From Pseudomonadota bacterium (GTDB taxonomy: Bacteria; Pseudomonadota; Gammaproteobacteria; Steroidobacterales; SZUA-146), in NCBI GenBank assembly GCA_039028935.1, contig JBCCHD010000022.1:1-60526 (forward strand): a stretch of 60,526 nt of DNA, in the 5' to 3' direction. The notes under the pieces are model-generated. The model worked only from the letters and a program-made list of their open reading frames with translations. It searched no databases and was not told where the DNA came from. Below, piece by piece: positions 39,788 to 50,083 of the stretch; positions within the stretch are counted from its first letter, which is position 1; every line of letters starts with the position of its first letter. Position numbers and translations under genes: made by a program.

Positions 39788-40200
39788 TTTGACGCCCGCG
39801 TTGTTGTTGGTCCCGCCGCTGTGTTCGCCACTCGCGCCGCGGATTCACAGGGACCACTGACGCGGCGAAGGCGCATATTTGCGTCGAAACCATGGCAATC
39901 ACCACACATTTCGTTCACCCGGCGCTGTCGTCGCCCATTGGGTCTGAAATGAGCTGCCTAAATCGCATCCCGCCTCGATGGCGTCAGAGTGCGTTCACCC
40001 GCTAAAGCCGTTCCGTCGGTCGGCCACGACAATCAGCCAGGTGTTGTGCCCACCTCCCAATTTTAGGCACTCCGCCATGCCCAAGCACCTGCGTCGCTGT
40101 GGTTAATCCGTTCCGCCCGTCCGCCGACGTTACGCGTGATAGACTATCGATCTGATTGTTTGATTATCGCTGCAAACGTGACACCACCTGGGGAAGCCTG
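39788..40200. other. 413-bp gap without a gene
   Basis: This gap lies between the AgmX-like gene and the CitE-like gene. I see no ORF with a ribosome site and no tRNA or repeat. GATAG-A-CTATC at 40138-40148 is a small palindrome covering a possible -10 (TAGACT). An in-frame TTG at 40156 belongs to the CitE frame but has no support as a start. Confidence 0.4.
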
Positions 40201-41085
40201 ATGCTGATGCGTTCCGTACTGTTCGTGCCTGGCGGCAATGACAAGATGTTGGCGCGCTGTGAGCAGCTCACCGCCGATGTCATCATGCTCGATTTGGAAG
40301 ACTCGGTAGTGCCGGCTCAGAAAGCCGCGGCGCGCGATAAAGTGGCCGGACTCATCGACAGCGCTGATGAACGCTTGCGCCCCAGACTTTGGGTGCGAAT
40401 CAACGCCTGGCAGAGTGGGCTGCTGGAAGAAGACCTCGAGGTTATTGCGCCATTGATGCCGACTGGCTATTTGTTGCCCAAAGCCCGCTCTGCCAAAGAT
40501 GTATCGGATCTGGATCGCCTACTGGATAACCTCGAGTTGGCCGATGGCTACCATCGCTCGCGCATTTTGGCGATGGTGACCGAGGTGCCGGAAGCGCTCC
40601 AAACTCTAGACTCCTATCGCACGGTGCTGCCGCGATTTGAAGGCATGTCGTGGGGTGCTGAAGATTTGTCAGCGGCGCTGGGTGCCAGTGCCAATCGAGA
40701 TGCCCAAGGTGAGTGGCTGCCGATCTATGAGCAGGCGCGCACGCAGTGCCGTATTGCAGCGGCGAGTGCCGGTGTGAAAGCACTGGATACGGTCTACACC
40801 GATTACAAAAACCTAGACGGACTCAAACAGTACGCCGCGAACGCCGCGCGCGATGGGTTTGACGGTATGCTCGCCATTCATCCAGCACAGGTTGAGCCGA
40901 TAAATTTAGCCTTTACGCCGAGCGAGCAGCAGGTGGCCCACGCGCAGGCCGTGGTGGCGGCATTTGCCGACAATCCTGAGGCGGGTGCGATCGGACTCAA
41001 TGGCGTGATGCTCGACTTGCCGCATCGTGTGCAGGCTGAACGCGTTCTGTTGCGGCATCGGACCATTACCGAGCAGACTGCGTAA
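40201..41085 (+). CDS. HpcH/HpaI-family CoA-ester lyase (CitE-like)
   Basis: The product is 294 residues from the ATG at 40201 (MLMRSVLFVPGG). CitE-like motifs in order: LFVPGGNDKMLAR, MLDLEDSVVPAQKAAARDK with the metal-binding acidic residues, WVRINAW with the CoA-binding Arg, MSWGAEDLSAALG, and MLAIHPAQVEPIN. Relatives cleave citramalyl-, malyl- or beta-methylmalyl-CoA to acetyl-CoA or propionyl-CoA and an oxo acid. The exact substrate is open; a malonyl/acetyl-CoA set follows at 48.5 kb but in a different operon. Confidence 0.85.
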   Translation: MLMRSVLFVPGGNDKMLARCEQLTADVIMLDLEDSVVPAQKAAARDKVAGLIDSADERLRPRLWVRINAWQSGLLEEDLEVIAPLMPTGYLLPKARSAKDVSDLDRLLDNLELADGYHRSRILAMVTEVPEALQTLDSYRTVLPRFEGMSWGAEDLSAALGASANRDAQGEWLPIYEQARTQCRIAAASAGVKALDTVYTDYKNLDGLKQYAANAARDGFDGMLAIHPAQVEPINLAFTPSEQQVAHAQAVVAAFADNPEAGAIGLNGVMLDLPHRVQAERVLLRHRTITEQTA

Positions 41086-41099
41086 CGACGACCGTTCAG

Positions 41100-41666
41100 C
41101 TAGCTCGATGTTTCTTTCCGCTCTAGATGGGCGAGCAACGCCTCCACGGCCTCGCGGTGTTCGCCGTTAAACGTCGGATCGGAAATCACTTCGAGCTGTT
41201 CGTCAAAGTGTTCCGTAAATTTTGGCAATGAAAAGGTTGCGATCACCTCACCACCAAAACGAGGTGCAGCACTCGTGGCGAGATCCAGTACGCTCTTGCC
41301 GCCTCGACCTCCGGGCGATGTGGCCATGAGCAGCATGGGTTTTTGTTGATAGACATAGCGCTCGAGCCGCGATGCCCAGTCGAACAGACTCTTGTACGCC
41401 GCCGTATAGAGGCCGTTGTGCTCAGCAAACGAAATGACGATCGCGTCAGCACTGCCCAATTTGTCAAGAAATGCCTGAGCGGCCGCCGGCACGCCGTCGC
41501 GCTCCTCCAGATCGATACTGAAAATCGGCATATCGTAGTCGGAAATGCCAATGACCTCGACGGTGGCCGCGTCGTGGGTGTTTTCGATGAGCGACGCGGT
41601 ATAGCTCACCAATCGGGCGTTGATCGAACGGCTGCTGTTACTGGCCGCAAACGCGATGATATTCAA
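41100..41666 (-). CDS. NADPH-dependent FMN reductase family protein
   Basis: The product is a 188-residue flavodoxin-like protein. The FMN phosphate loop is FAASNSSRSINARLV at the N-terminus. FAEHNGLYTAAYKSLFDWASR near residue 80-100 is the typical P-x-Y-N/H-x-G region, and MATSPGGRGGKSVLD follows. Members reduce FMN, quinones or chromate with NAD(P)H. It is monocistronic, convergent with the CitE-like gene (14 bp between stops) and divergent from the RND operon. Confidence 0.87.
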   Translation of the reverse strand: MNIIAFAASNSSRSINARLVSYTASLIENTHDAATVEVIGISDYDMPIFSIDLEERDGVPAAAQAFLDKLGSADAIVISFAEHNGLYTAAYKSLFDWASRLERYVYQQKPMLLMATSPGGRGGKSVLDLATSAAPRFGGEVIATFSLPKFTEHFDEQLEVISDPTFNGEHREAVEALLAHLERKETSS

Positions 41667-41870
41667 TGGTACACTCCGGACTGTGCCAGGATGGTAGAAA
41701 ACTCAGGCGTGTGCCCGAAACGGATGCGGCCAAGACTACACGACCAACGCGTTCATCGTCTACGGTAATCAACAGTCTCTTCGATATGGCGGTCTCTAGC
41801 GTTTACCCGCGTGGCCGGACAGACTGTGCGTCCTATTGGGCGTCACCCATGCTCTCTACGGTTGGTAATC

Positions 41871-43091
41871 ATGCGTAAAACACATCCCTCTATAACTCGA
41901 CGTTTCGCGCCGCCGTCGCTGGTTTTGGCGATGGTGCTGATGGGCATGCCGACCGGCTGTGGCGGCGAAGCGAGCGATCAGAATGGTGCCGCACAAGGTC
42001 CGCCACCCGCCGACGTCAGCGTCGCGCCTGTGGTTCGTCGTGCGGTGAAAGACTGGGATCAGTTCAATGGGCGCATTGAGGCGGTTCATCTGGTAGATAT
42101 TCGACCGCGCGTGGCGGGTTATTTGAATACCGTGCATTTTCAAGAAGGCGCATTGGTTGAGAAGGGTGACCCGTTGTTCACTATCGACACGCGCGAGTAC
42201 CAAGCGGTGGTCAATCGCGTGCGGGCGAGTCTGGCGAGTGCCGAAACGCGTTTGACGCTCGCTCGACAGGAAGCTCAGCGCGCGCAAAACCTGATTGACG
42301 TGCAGGCGATCTCCGCCGAGGAGTTCGATCAACGACAAAGCGATGTGGCTCAGGCCAAAACACAGATTGCGGCGGTCAAGGCCGAGCTTGAACAGGCCGA
42401 GCTCAACCTCGAGTTTGCTTTGATCACAGCGCCGATTGCCGGACGTATTGGCGAGGCACACGTCAAGACGGGGAATCTTGTGCAACCGGGCGAACAATTG
42501 GCCACACTCGTGTCAGTTGATCCGGTGTATGTCGTATTTGAAGGCGATGAGAATATTTATTTGAAATACCAAGAACAAGCGCGTCGTGGCGATCGACCCA
42601 GTTCTCGTGAGTTTCGTAACCCGGTGCGCGTGGGGCTGGTCAATGAAGAAGGCTATCCGCATCATGGCGAGATGGACTTTGTCGATAATGTCCTTGATCC
42701 GAGTACCGGGACCATCCGAGGACGAGCGGTTCTACCCAATCCGAATGGGAAATTCACCCCGGGGCTCTTTGCCCGCGTACGACTGCTCGGCAGTAGTGAG
42801 TACGAAGCGTTGTTGATAACCGATTTGGCGGTACTGACCGATCAAGACCGCAAATACGTTTACGTGCTGAGCCAAACCAATACCGCCGAGCGACGCGACA
42901 TTGTTCTCGGTCGGGAAGTCGACGGACTGCGTGTCGTGTTATCTGGCTTGTCAGAGAACGATCAGGTGGTGGTCAATGGTGTTAGAAAAATATTTTTTCC
43001 AGGTGCACCACTCGCGCCGACCACGGTCACGATGGATGATCCGTTGGCGTCGGGTGCGATGTCGCGGCCTTCTGAGACGACTGAGCGCTGA
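41871..43091 (+). CDS. RND efflux periplasmic adaptor lipoprotein
   Basis: The product is 406 residues from the ATG at 41871. A lipoprotein signal ends GMPTGCGGE. The adaptor architecture is clear: barrel-sandwich hybrid halves (VDIRPRVAGYLNTVHFQEGALVEKGDPLFTID and ITAPIAGRIGEAHVKTGNLVQPGEQLATLV) flank a helical hairpin (LTLARQEAQRAQNLIDVQAISAEEFDQRQ). The beta-barrel and membrane-proximal domains follow. It belongs to the MexA/AcrA group and bridges the RND pump and outer-membrane factor encoded immediately downstream. The stop shares a base with the pump ATG. Confidence 0.92.
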   Translation: MRKTHPSITRRFAPPSLVLAMVLMGMPTGCGGEASDQNGAAQGPPPADVSVAPVVRRAVKDWDQFNGRIEAVHLVDIRPRVAGYLNTVHFQEGALVEKGDPLFTIDTREYQAVVNRVRASLASAETRLTLARQEAQRAQNLIDVQAISAEEFDQRQSDVAQAKTQIAAVKAELEQAELNLEFALITAPIAGRIGEAHVKTGNLVQPGEQLATLVSVDPVYVVFEGDENIYLKYQEQARRGDRPSSREFRNPVRVGLVNEEGYPHHGEMDFVDNVLDPSTGTIRGRAVLPNPNGKFTPGLFARVRLLGSSEYEALLITDLAVLTDQDRKYVYVLSQTNTAERRDIVLGREVDGLRVVLSGLSENDQVVVNGVRKIFFPGAPLAPTTVTMDDPLASGAMSRPSETTER

Positions 43092-46000
43092 TGGACTTAT
43101 CACGAGTTTTTGTTGATCGTCCGATTTTCGCGGCCGTATTATCGATCCTGATCTTTGTCGCCGGATTGATCGCAATCCCCAATTTGCCGATCAGTGAATA
43201 CCCCGAAGTGGTGCCGCCATCGATCCAAGTAACGGCCACCTTTCCGGGCGCGGACCCAAAGACCATTTCTGAAACGGTAGCCGCGCCGCTCGAAGAAGCG
43301 ATGAACGGCGTCGAGAACATGATTTACATGAAGTCCGCGTCGAGCTCAGACGGCGTCATGTTGCTAACCGTGACGTTTGCTGGCGGGACCGATATCGATC
43401 TGGCGGCCATCAAAGTTCAGAACCGCGTGGCACAAGCGCTGCCGCGCTTGCCAGAGGCGGTTCGGGCGCTGGGTGTGACCACTGAAAAAGCCTCGCCGAA
43501 TCTCACCATGGTGGTGCATTTAAAAGCTGTGGATGGGCGTTACGACAGCCTGTATCTGGCCAACTATGCGGATCTTCGTGTGCGCGATGAAATCGCTCGC
43601 ATAGCCGGAGTTGGCCAAGCGATCATTTTCGGATCGGGCGATTACGCGATGCGCATCTGGATTGATCCGGAAAAGGCGGCCTCGCGTGATCTGACAGCCG
43701 GCGATATCGTGCGCGCGATTCGCGAACAGAATGTACAGGTTTCCGCCGGGGTAATCGGTGGGCCGCCGATGCGTCAAGCGTCGGATATACAGCTGTCAAT
43801 CAACGCGCAGGGACGCTTGTCAACGCCCGAAGAGTTTGGCGAGATTGTCATTAAAACGGGCGACGACTCGGCATTGACACGATTGCGCGATGTCGCGCGT
43901 ATTGAATTGGGAGCCAGTGCCTACGCATTGCGTTCGCTGCTCGACAACGAGCGCGCTGCAGCGATTGCCATTTTCCAAACGCCGGGCGCGAATTCGATTG
44001 CGCTGTCCGATACTGTGCGCGCCACGATGGCTGAGCTTTCAAAACAGTTTCCTCAAGGCCTGGAATGGCAAGTGGCGTATGACCCGACGGTGTTTGTCCG
44101 CGACTCGATCGCCTCGGTGGTGACGACACTACTCGAAGCTGTGTTGCTGGTGGTTATCGTGGTGGTGATTTTTCTACAAACCTGGCGCGCATCGATCATT
44201 CCTCTGCTTGCGGTGCCGGTGTCGATTGTCGGCACGTTTGCGGTACTTTGGGTGCTCGGTTTTTCGATTAATGTGCTGACGCTATTCGGTCTGGTATTGG
44301 CGATTGGCATTGTGGTGGACGACGCGATTGTTGTGGTCGAAAACGTCGAGCGACATATCGAGGATGGAGAGACACCGCTGGTCGCGGCCCATAAGGCCAT
44401 GGCCGAAGTGTCGGGCCCGATCGTTGCGATTTCATTGGTGCTTGCCGCGGTGTTTGTGCCGCTGTCCTTTATCGACGGTGTGACCGGTCAGTTTTATCGG
44501 CAATTTGCGGTGACCATTGCGGTATCGGTGCTGATTTCGGCGATCAATTCTCTAACGCTATCGCCAGCGTTGTCGGCCATTTTGCTAAAACCGCACGGCG
44601 CTCCTAAGGACCGGTTAAGTCGGCTGATTGATCGCGTGTTTGGCTGGTTTTTCCGTTGGTTTAATCGCCTGTTCCAGCGGCGCAGCGATCGCTATTCAAA
44701 TGGAATCGCGGGTGTCATTGGGCGCAGTCGCCGTTTCTATGTTATGTACCTTCTGCTCATCGGGCTCGCCTTTCTCAGCTTTCGTTCGGTGCCGGGCGGA
44801 TTTATACCCGAACAGGACAAGCAATATTTATTCGGTGTGATGTTACTGCCTGAAGGGGCGTCGATCGATCGCACGGAAAAAGCGATTAATGAGATGTCAC
44901 AACTGGCAATGGCTGTTCCGGGTGTCACCGATGTTGTGGCGTTCCCGGGGCTGAACGCCGTGCACTTTGTCAATACACCCAACATTGGCACTGTGTTTTT
45001 AGGCATCGAGCATGCGTCTAACCGAGAGGCGACGGCAGCCGAACTGGCGGGGGAGTTGTCCGGTCGCTTTTCGACGATTAAAGAGGGACTGGCGTTTGCA
45101 CTCATGCCACCGCCGCTTATCGGCATAGGCAACTCATCGGGTATTGAAATGTATCTGCAGGACCGCGGTGGCCTCGGGTTCGGGGCGCTGTCCGATGCGG
45201 TCAATCAGTTCAGCGGTGAACTTCGGCAAACACCGGGAATCGACGGGTACTCGGTGTTGAGTTCGTATCAACCAAACGTGCCCACTCTCAATGCCCGCGT
45301 TGATCGCACTAAAGCCAAAGAGCAGGGCATTGTGCTGACCGACTTGTTCGACACGATGCAAGTCTATCTTGGGTCGGCCTACATAAACGACTTCAACATG
45401 TTTGGTCGCGTATACAGTGTGTATGCTCAGGCCGACTCAGACTATCGCAATGAAATCGAGGACATTGGCCGACTCAAAGTGCGCAATGGCACCGGCAATA
45501 TGGTGCCGATTGCAAGTGTTGTTGACATCGAGCAAGCGTTTGGCCCGGATCCGGTTGTGCGCTATAACGGTTATCCAGCGGCGGATCTGTCGGCCGGCAT
45601 TATTCCTGGACAGCTCACATCAACCGAGGCGGTGCGCGAAGCTGAGCGCATCGCCGGCACCACGCTACCACAGGGCGTGTCGCTCGAATGGACCAACCTT
45701 ACGTATCAGCAGGTGACGCAAGGCAATGCGTCTCTCGTGGTGTTTCCGTTGGCGGTATTGCTGGTGTTTTTAGTGCTCGCCGCGCTCTACGAAAGCTGGT
45801 CATTACCGTTTGCGGTCATCCTCATCGTGCCGTTGTGTTTATTGTCGGCGATCGGTGGCATCTGGCTTCTCAATACAGCGCGAGGCGCGTGGTTTGGTCT
45901 GAGCATCAGCCAAGGATGGATTCCACCGCCACCGATGTCCATTCCACCGACGTTCTTAGATAACAATATCTTTACTCAAATCGGTCTGGTGGTGCTAATG

Positions 46001-46324
46001 GGATTGGCTTGCAAAAATGCGATTCTCATCGTTGAGTTTGCTCGCGACCTTGAAAAGCAGGGGCGCACGATTGTTGATGCCGCGGTCGAAGCCTGTCGGT
46101 TGCGTCTTCGGCCGATTCTCATGACGAGTTTTGCCTTCATCGCTGGGGTGCTTCCGCTGGTGTTCGCCAGCGGTGCAGGCGCCGAAGTGCGGCATGTTAT
46201 GGGTGTCACCGTGTTCTTTGGAATGCTGGGCGTCACAGTCTTTGGCCTGTTCTTTACGCCGGTGTTCTATGTCGCAATTCGCAAACTCGCTAGCCGAGCG
46301 TCGTCGACGGTAAGGGAGGTGTGA
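43091..46324 (+). CDS. RND multidrug efflux transporter (HAE1/AcrB-type)
   Basis: The product is 1077 residues, the usual HAE1 size, with twelve membrane helices and two large periplasmic loops. It starts LSRVFVDRPIFAAVLSI, the canonical AcrB N-terminus. The TM4 proton-relay Asp pair is in AIGIVVDDAIVVVENVERH and the TM10 Lys in GLACKNAILIVEFA. It is a proton/drug antiporter that captures amphiphilic compounds in the periplasm. There is a one-base overlap with each neighbour, so it is one operon. No local regulator (TetR or two-component) is adjacent. Confidence 0.95.
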   Translation: MDLSRVFVDRPIFAAVLSILIFVAGLIAIPNLPISEYPEVVPPSIQVTATFPGADPKTISETVAAPLEEAMNGVENMIYMKSASSSDGVMLLTVTFAGGTDIDLAAIKVQNRVAQALPRLPEAVRALGVTTEKASPNLTMVVHLKAVDGRYDSLYLANYADLRVRDEIARIAGVGQAIIFGSGDYAMRIWIDPEKAASRDLTAGDIVRAIREQNVQVSAGVIGGPPMRQASDIQLSINAQGRLSTPEEFGEIVIKTGDDSALTRLRDVARIELGASAYALRSLLDNERAAAIAIFQTPGANSIALSDTVRATMAELSKQFPQGLEWQVAYDPTVFVRDSIASVVTTLLEAVLLVVIVVVIFLQTWRASIIPLLAVPVSIVGTFAVLWVLGFSINVLTLFGLVLAIGIVVDDAIVVVENVERHIEDGETPLVAAHKAMAEVSGPIVAISLVLAAVFVPLSFIDGVTGQFYRQFAVTIAVSVLISAINSLTLSPALSAILLKPHGAPKDRLSRLIDRVFGWFFRWFNRLFQRRSDRYSNGIAGVIGRSRRFYVMYLLLIGLAFLSFRSVPGGFIPEQDKQYLFGVMLLPEGASIDRTEKAINEMSQLAMAVPGVTDVVAFPGLNAVHFVNTPNIGTVFLGIEHASNREATAAELAGELSGRFSTIKEGLAFALMPPPLIGIGNSSGIEMYLQDRGGLGFGALSDAVNQFSGELRQTPGIDGYSVLSSYQPNVPTLNARVDRTKAKEQGIVLTDLFDTMQVYLGSAYINDFNMFGRVYSVYAQADSDYRNEIEDIGRLKVRNGTGNMVPIASVVDIEQAFGPDPVVRYNGYPAADLSAGIIPGQLTSTEAVREAERIAGTTLPQGVSLEWTNLTYQQVTQGNASLVVFPLAVLLVFLVLAALYESWSLPFAVILIVPLCLLSAIGGIWLLNTARGAWFGLSISQGWIPPPPMSIPPTFLDNNIFTQIGLVVLMGLACKNAILIVEFARDLEKQGRTIVDAAVEACRLRLRPILMTSFAFIAGVLPLVFASGAGAEVRHVMGVTVFFGMLGVTVFGLFFTPVFYVAIRKLASRASSTVREV

Positions 46325-47709
46325 TGGATTGGCATCGACTCGTCGGTTTGCTCCTGCTGTGGTTGACCGGGTGCACAGTGGGTCCCGACTATGTGCAGCC
46401 AGAGGTCGCGGTGCCAGAGCAGTTTGGCGAAGGCGGCACGCCGACTGTTACCCACACCGCGGCACTTTGGCGGGACTTTGAGGACGACGCGCTGTCGGCG
46501 CTGATCGACCTTGGATTGGCGCGCAACTTCGATATCCAGTCGTCACTGGCTCGCCTCGACGAATCGCGCGCGTTGAGTGGCTTGAGTAAATTTAGTCTGT
46601 TCCCCACGGTCACCGCGTCGGCGTCTTCCGAGCGCAACCGCCAAAGTGGACGTGATCCGTTTACCTTTGAAGGCCTGGGTGTGTCCGAGGTACACCAATT
46701 TCAATTTGATAGCGTGTGGGAAATCGATTTGTTCGGTAGCCTCAAGCGCCAAAATCAGCAGATTGTCCGGCGGGTTCAAGCTGATCAAGCTCGCGCGCAA
46801 GACATGCGTCGCATCATCACCGCTGAGATTGCGCAAAGTTACTATTCGCTGCGAGGGGTTGAGGCGCGACGGTTAGTGCAGCAGCGGGCGGTCGACACGC
46901 AACAGGAACGTGTGGCAATAATTGAGCGCGCGTTGTCCGCGGGCCGAGGTACGGCGTTGGATCTGGCCAGAGTGCGTACTCAAGAAAGTGTGCTTCGAGC
47001 CACCCTCCCACCGCTTGAGGCGGAACGCGAACGCGCGCGGCAGCGCCTAGCTGTTTTGATCTCGGACAATGTGTTCAAAGTAGACGAACTTTTGGCGCTC
47101 AGTCAGGTAGCCAATGACATGGTGTTTCCAGAGGCGCTGGCAATCGGAACGCCAGAGGAATGGCTTAAGCGACGACCAGATGTACGCGTTGCCGAACGAG
47201 AGCTTGCTATCGCCTCGGCAACCATTGGTGTGCAGACCGCGGAGTTTTATCCGAAACTCAATTTAGTGGGCAATTTCGGCTATAGCGGCACGGCCTTATC
47301 CGACCTTGGCGAAAGCGACGCAACGAAGTGGCGCATTGGTCCATCTTTGCAGTGGCGGTTTCTCGACTTTGGTCGCGTACGTCAACGCGTGATGGCGGCC
47401 GAAGCGGCGGAACGCCGTGCCTTAGCGGATTTTCGCGTGACGTTACTGCGCGCGCTCGAAGATATGGAAAATGCACTCACTGCGTTTCGCACGACGAGCG
47501 AGTCGGTTATCGCGTTAGAACAGGCCTATCGGCACAGTCTAACGGCCACTCGTTTGGCTCGCCTTCGTTTTGATAACGGAGCATCCGGGTTGCTTGAGGT
47601 GCTCGATACCGAGCGTACCGAAGCGGATATCGCCAATCAGCTTGCACAAGCGAAAACGGTTCGGGCGACCGCGTTGGTGGCCGTCTATAAAGCGTTAGCG
47701 GCAAACTGA
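46324..47709 (+). CDS. Outer-membrane efflux lipoprotein (OprM/NodT family)
   Basis: The product is 461 residues from the ATG at 46324 with GGGAGG upstream; a GTG one codon earlier is possible. A lipoprotein signal ends LLWLTGCTVGPDY, followed by the family sequence VGPDYVQPEVAVPE. Two OEP repeats follow, with YYSLRGVEARR, RGTALDLARVRTQE, RRPDVRVAERELAIASATIGVQTAEFYPKLNLVGNFG and NGASGLLEVLDTERTEADI. It forms the trimeric TolC-like exit duct of this pump. Confidence 0.94.
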   Translation: MDWHRLVGLLLLWLTGCTVGPDYVQPEVAVPEQFGEGGTPTVTHTAALWRDFEDDALSALIDLGLARNFDIQSSLARLDESRALSGLSKFSLFPTVTASASSERNRQSGRDPFTFEGLGVSEVHQFQFDSVWEIDLFGSLKRQNQQIVRRVQADQARAQDMRRIITAEIAQSYYSLRGVEARRLVQQRAVDTQQERVAIIERALSAGRGTALDLARVRTQESVLRATLPPLEAERERARQRLAVLISDNVFKVDELLALSQVANDMVFPEALAIGTPEEWLKRRPDVRVAERELAIASATIGVQTAEFYPKLNLVGNFGYSGTALSDLGESDATKWRIGPSLQWRFLDFGRVRQRVMAAEAAERRALADFRVTLLRALEDMENALTAFRTTSESVIALEQAYRHSLTATRLARLRFDNGASGLLEVLDTERTEADIANQLAQAKTVRATALVAVYKALAAN

Positions 47710-47843
47710 CCGCAAGTCCTGTTGTTCTGCCTATGGGGCATATTGGCCACAGCCAAATCCGTAATGGTTCAGTCTTCATTCAGCTAGTTGATGTCAGCAT
47801 AACGTTCAACTTCCTTACACTGCTTTGAGCAAGGAGATGGACG

Positions 47844-48404
47844 ATGAACGCAGCCATTACTCTATCCATGAAAACCGTCCGAATAGCATTAGCGACGGTG
47901 TCGATCATGTTGGCAACCGCTCTGGTCTATGCCGACGAGACCATTTATGCGGGTACCTCGTTTGGTCGCATTGATCTGAATGAATCAATCGATTTTCCAA
48001 TTGACGATGATGGCAGCGCATTCCGTTTCGACGTGGGGTACGGTTTTGCTAACAACATAGCAATCGAAGGGAGCTATATTAATCTTGGTGAATTCACCGG
48101 TAATAGCGGTCTTGACTCGATCGGTGTGAGCGGCGACGTCGAAGGGTTGGGGTTGTCGGCGGTTTTTACGCTGCCGCTTAGCGATCATTGGTCTGCTCAG
48201 GTTAGCGGCGGGCTGTTGGCATGGGAGTCTGAGCTAACAACGCCACTATTTCGCGAAAAACGGGACGGAACCGATCCGTATTACGGAATCGGTGTAGAAG
48301 GCCGCTTCAACGACAACCTGGCCATCACGGCGGATTATCAACGCTATGACTTTGATGGTGCCGAAGCCAACGCATTGTATTTTGGCGCACGCTTTCGTTT
48401 TTAA
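47844..48404 (+). CDS. Eight-stranded OmpA-like/porin-family barrel protein
   Basis: The product is 186 residues with AAGGAGAT upstream. A signal peptide (VRIALATVSIMLATALVYA) precedes an OmpW/OmpA-type barrel: TIYAGTSFGRIDL, FRFDVGYGFANNIAIEGSYINLGEF, GLGLSAVFTLPLSDHWSAQVSGG, YYGIGVEGRFNDNLAITADYQRYDF, ending YFGARFRF with terminal Phe. There is no C-terminal peptidoglycan domain. It lies 134 bp after the RND operon and is probably independent. Function is unknown. Confidence 0.82.
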   Translation: MNAAITLSMKTVRIALATVSIMLATALVYADETIYAGTSFGRIDLNESIDFPIDDDGSAFRFDVGYGFANNIAIEGSYINLGEFTGNSGLDSIGVSGDVEGLGLSAVFTLPLSDHWSAQVSGGLLAWESELTTPLFREKRDGTDPYYGIGVEGRFNDNLAITADYQRYDFDGAEANALYFGARFRF

Positions 48405-48485
48405 TTCATTGGAGCGGCCACTGAGGAGCCCGCCACACACTTCACTGGTTTAATTCCCCGTATAAGTTGCGTAAGCTGTCGCGCG

Positions 48486-50003
48486 ATGAATCTCTTCGCC
48501 CAGTTTACCCAGCACTATCACGCTCGCCGCGAACACGTGATGTTCGAAGAGGACGACGGTCGCCGGTGGACGTACGATGACGTGATGCGGATCAGTAACC
48601 GATTGCTGGTCGCATTGGATGATTGCGGGCTTAAACACGGCGACCGACTGCTCGTGCAAACGGGCAAGTCGGTTGAGGTGGTGGTGCTGTATCTCACGTG
48701 TTTGCGTGCCGGCATAGTGTTTGTGCCACTCAACACCGCTTATCAACGCGAAGAACTGACGTATTTCATCAACGATGCCGATCCAGCGCTGATCGTAGTT
48801 GACTCGCCCGATGTGTTGACCACCTCAAACCGACCGGTCCGCACGCTAATGGGCGATACGAACAGTCTGCTCGGCACCAAACGGCCACGTGGCGATGTCG
48901 ATTGGGTGACGGCTGAAAATGAGGAGCCACTATCGGCGGCGTCTGTCGCTGACAAATCGATCGACGCCACCACGGCTGCGGTGATTATTTATACGTCAGG
49001 CACGACCGGCCGCTCGAAAGGGGCGGTGTTGTCTCACGGTAATCTCTTTCATAACGCCAGTGCGTTAGTCGAGTCATGGGGTTTTTCGACCCGTGATACG
49101 CTGTTGCACATCCTGCCCGTATTTCATGTGCACGGGCTCCTTATCGCGCTCAACACGGCGTTTCTAAGCGGTGCGAGCGTGCGGTTTTGTGGGCGATTCG
49201 AACCGGAGAGTGTGTGCCGATTGCTGCCAGCGTGCTCGGTCTTGATGGGGGTCCCCACGCACTACACGCGGCTTCTCGATGTGTCGGCATTTGGTCCCGC
49301 CTGTTTACCGTCCATTCGCGTTTTTATCAGCGGATCGGCTCCTCTGCAGCCGGAGACGTTTGCGCGTTTCGAGGCACGCACGGGCCATCGCATTCTTGAG
49401 CGCTACGGGATGTCCGAAACCAACATATTGTGCAGTAACCCATTAGCTGGTGAACGTATCGCGGGGACCGTCGGATATGCACTGCGCGATACCGAAATAC
49501 GCATTGCTGACGACGAAGATGTTGCGCTGGATAGTGATCAAAGCGGCCACGTACAGGTGCGTGGTCAAGGAGTGTTCAAGGGGTACTGGCGGCGACCCGA
49601 ACTCAATGCGCGCGAATTTACACCCGATGGTTTTTTCCGCACCGGAGACTTGGGTGCACTCGATGAGTCGGGTCGGCTGCGACTGGTTGGTCGCGCGAAA
49701 GATCTGATCATAAGCGGTGGGCTGAATGTCTACCCAGCGGAACTCGAGCAGTTTCTCGATGCGCAGCCAGGCGTCGTCGAGAGTGCCGTCATCGGTGTTG
49801 CTGACGCCGATTTTGGTGAACGGGTTGAGGCCTTTGTCGTGGTGGACACAACAGGGCCAGCGAGTGTCGGCAAACTGGCGGAGGCGTGTCGAGATGGGTT
49901 GGCTAATTTCAAGCGACCGAAGGCCTTCCATTTGATTGAAAGTCTGCCGCGGAATACCATGGGGAAAGTACAGAAAACGATGTTGCGAGCGCGGCGCCAG
50001 TAG
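48486..50003 (+). CDS. Malonyl-CoA synthetase-like acyl-CoA ligase
   Basis: The product is a 505-residue class I adenylate-forming enzyme. The phosphate-binding A3 motif is IYTSGTTGRSKGAV, with LPVFHVHGLLIALNTAFLSGASV and MGVPTHYTRLL following; these two are very like MatB malonyl-CoA synthetases. RYGMSETN and TGDLGALDESGRLRLVGRAKD are the A5 and A7/A8 motifs, and the C-terminal catalytic Lys is in RNTMGKVQKTML. It would activate malonate or a close dicarboxylate with ATP and CoA. The usual MatB partner (malonyl-CoA decarboxylase MatA) is not adjacent, so the substrate is tentative. Confidence 0.82.
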   Translation: MNLFAQFTQHYHARREHVMFEEDDGRRWTYDDVMRISNRLLVALDDCGLKHGDRLLVQTGKSVEVVVLYLTCLRAGIVFVPLNTAYQREELTYFINDADPALIVVDSPDVLTTSNRPVRTLMGDTNSLLGTKRPRGDVDWVTAENEEPLSAASVADKSIDATTAAVIIYTSGTTGRSKGAVLSHGNLFHNASALVESWGFSTRDTLLHILPVFHVHGLLIALNTAFLSGASVRFCGRFEPESVCRLLPACSVLMGVPTHYTRLLDVSAFGPACLPSIRVFISGSAPLQPETFARFEARTGHRILERYGMSETNILCSNPLAGERIAGTVGYALRDTEIRIADDEDVALDSDQSGHVQVRGQGVFKGYWRRPELNAREFTPDGFFRTGDLGALDESGRLRLVGRAKDLIISGGLNVYPAELEQFLDAQPGVVESAVIGVADADFGERVEAFVVVDTTGPASVGKLAEACRDGLANFKRPKAFHLIESLPRNTMGKVQKTMLRARRQ

Positions 50004-50083
50004 CCTCGAACGCGTCGCGCGCTGCAGCAAACGCATCGCCGCTGTCGAACCTATTGTGCGTCGGCCGCTAGACAGGAAAATTC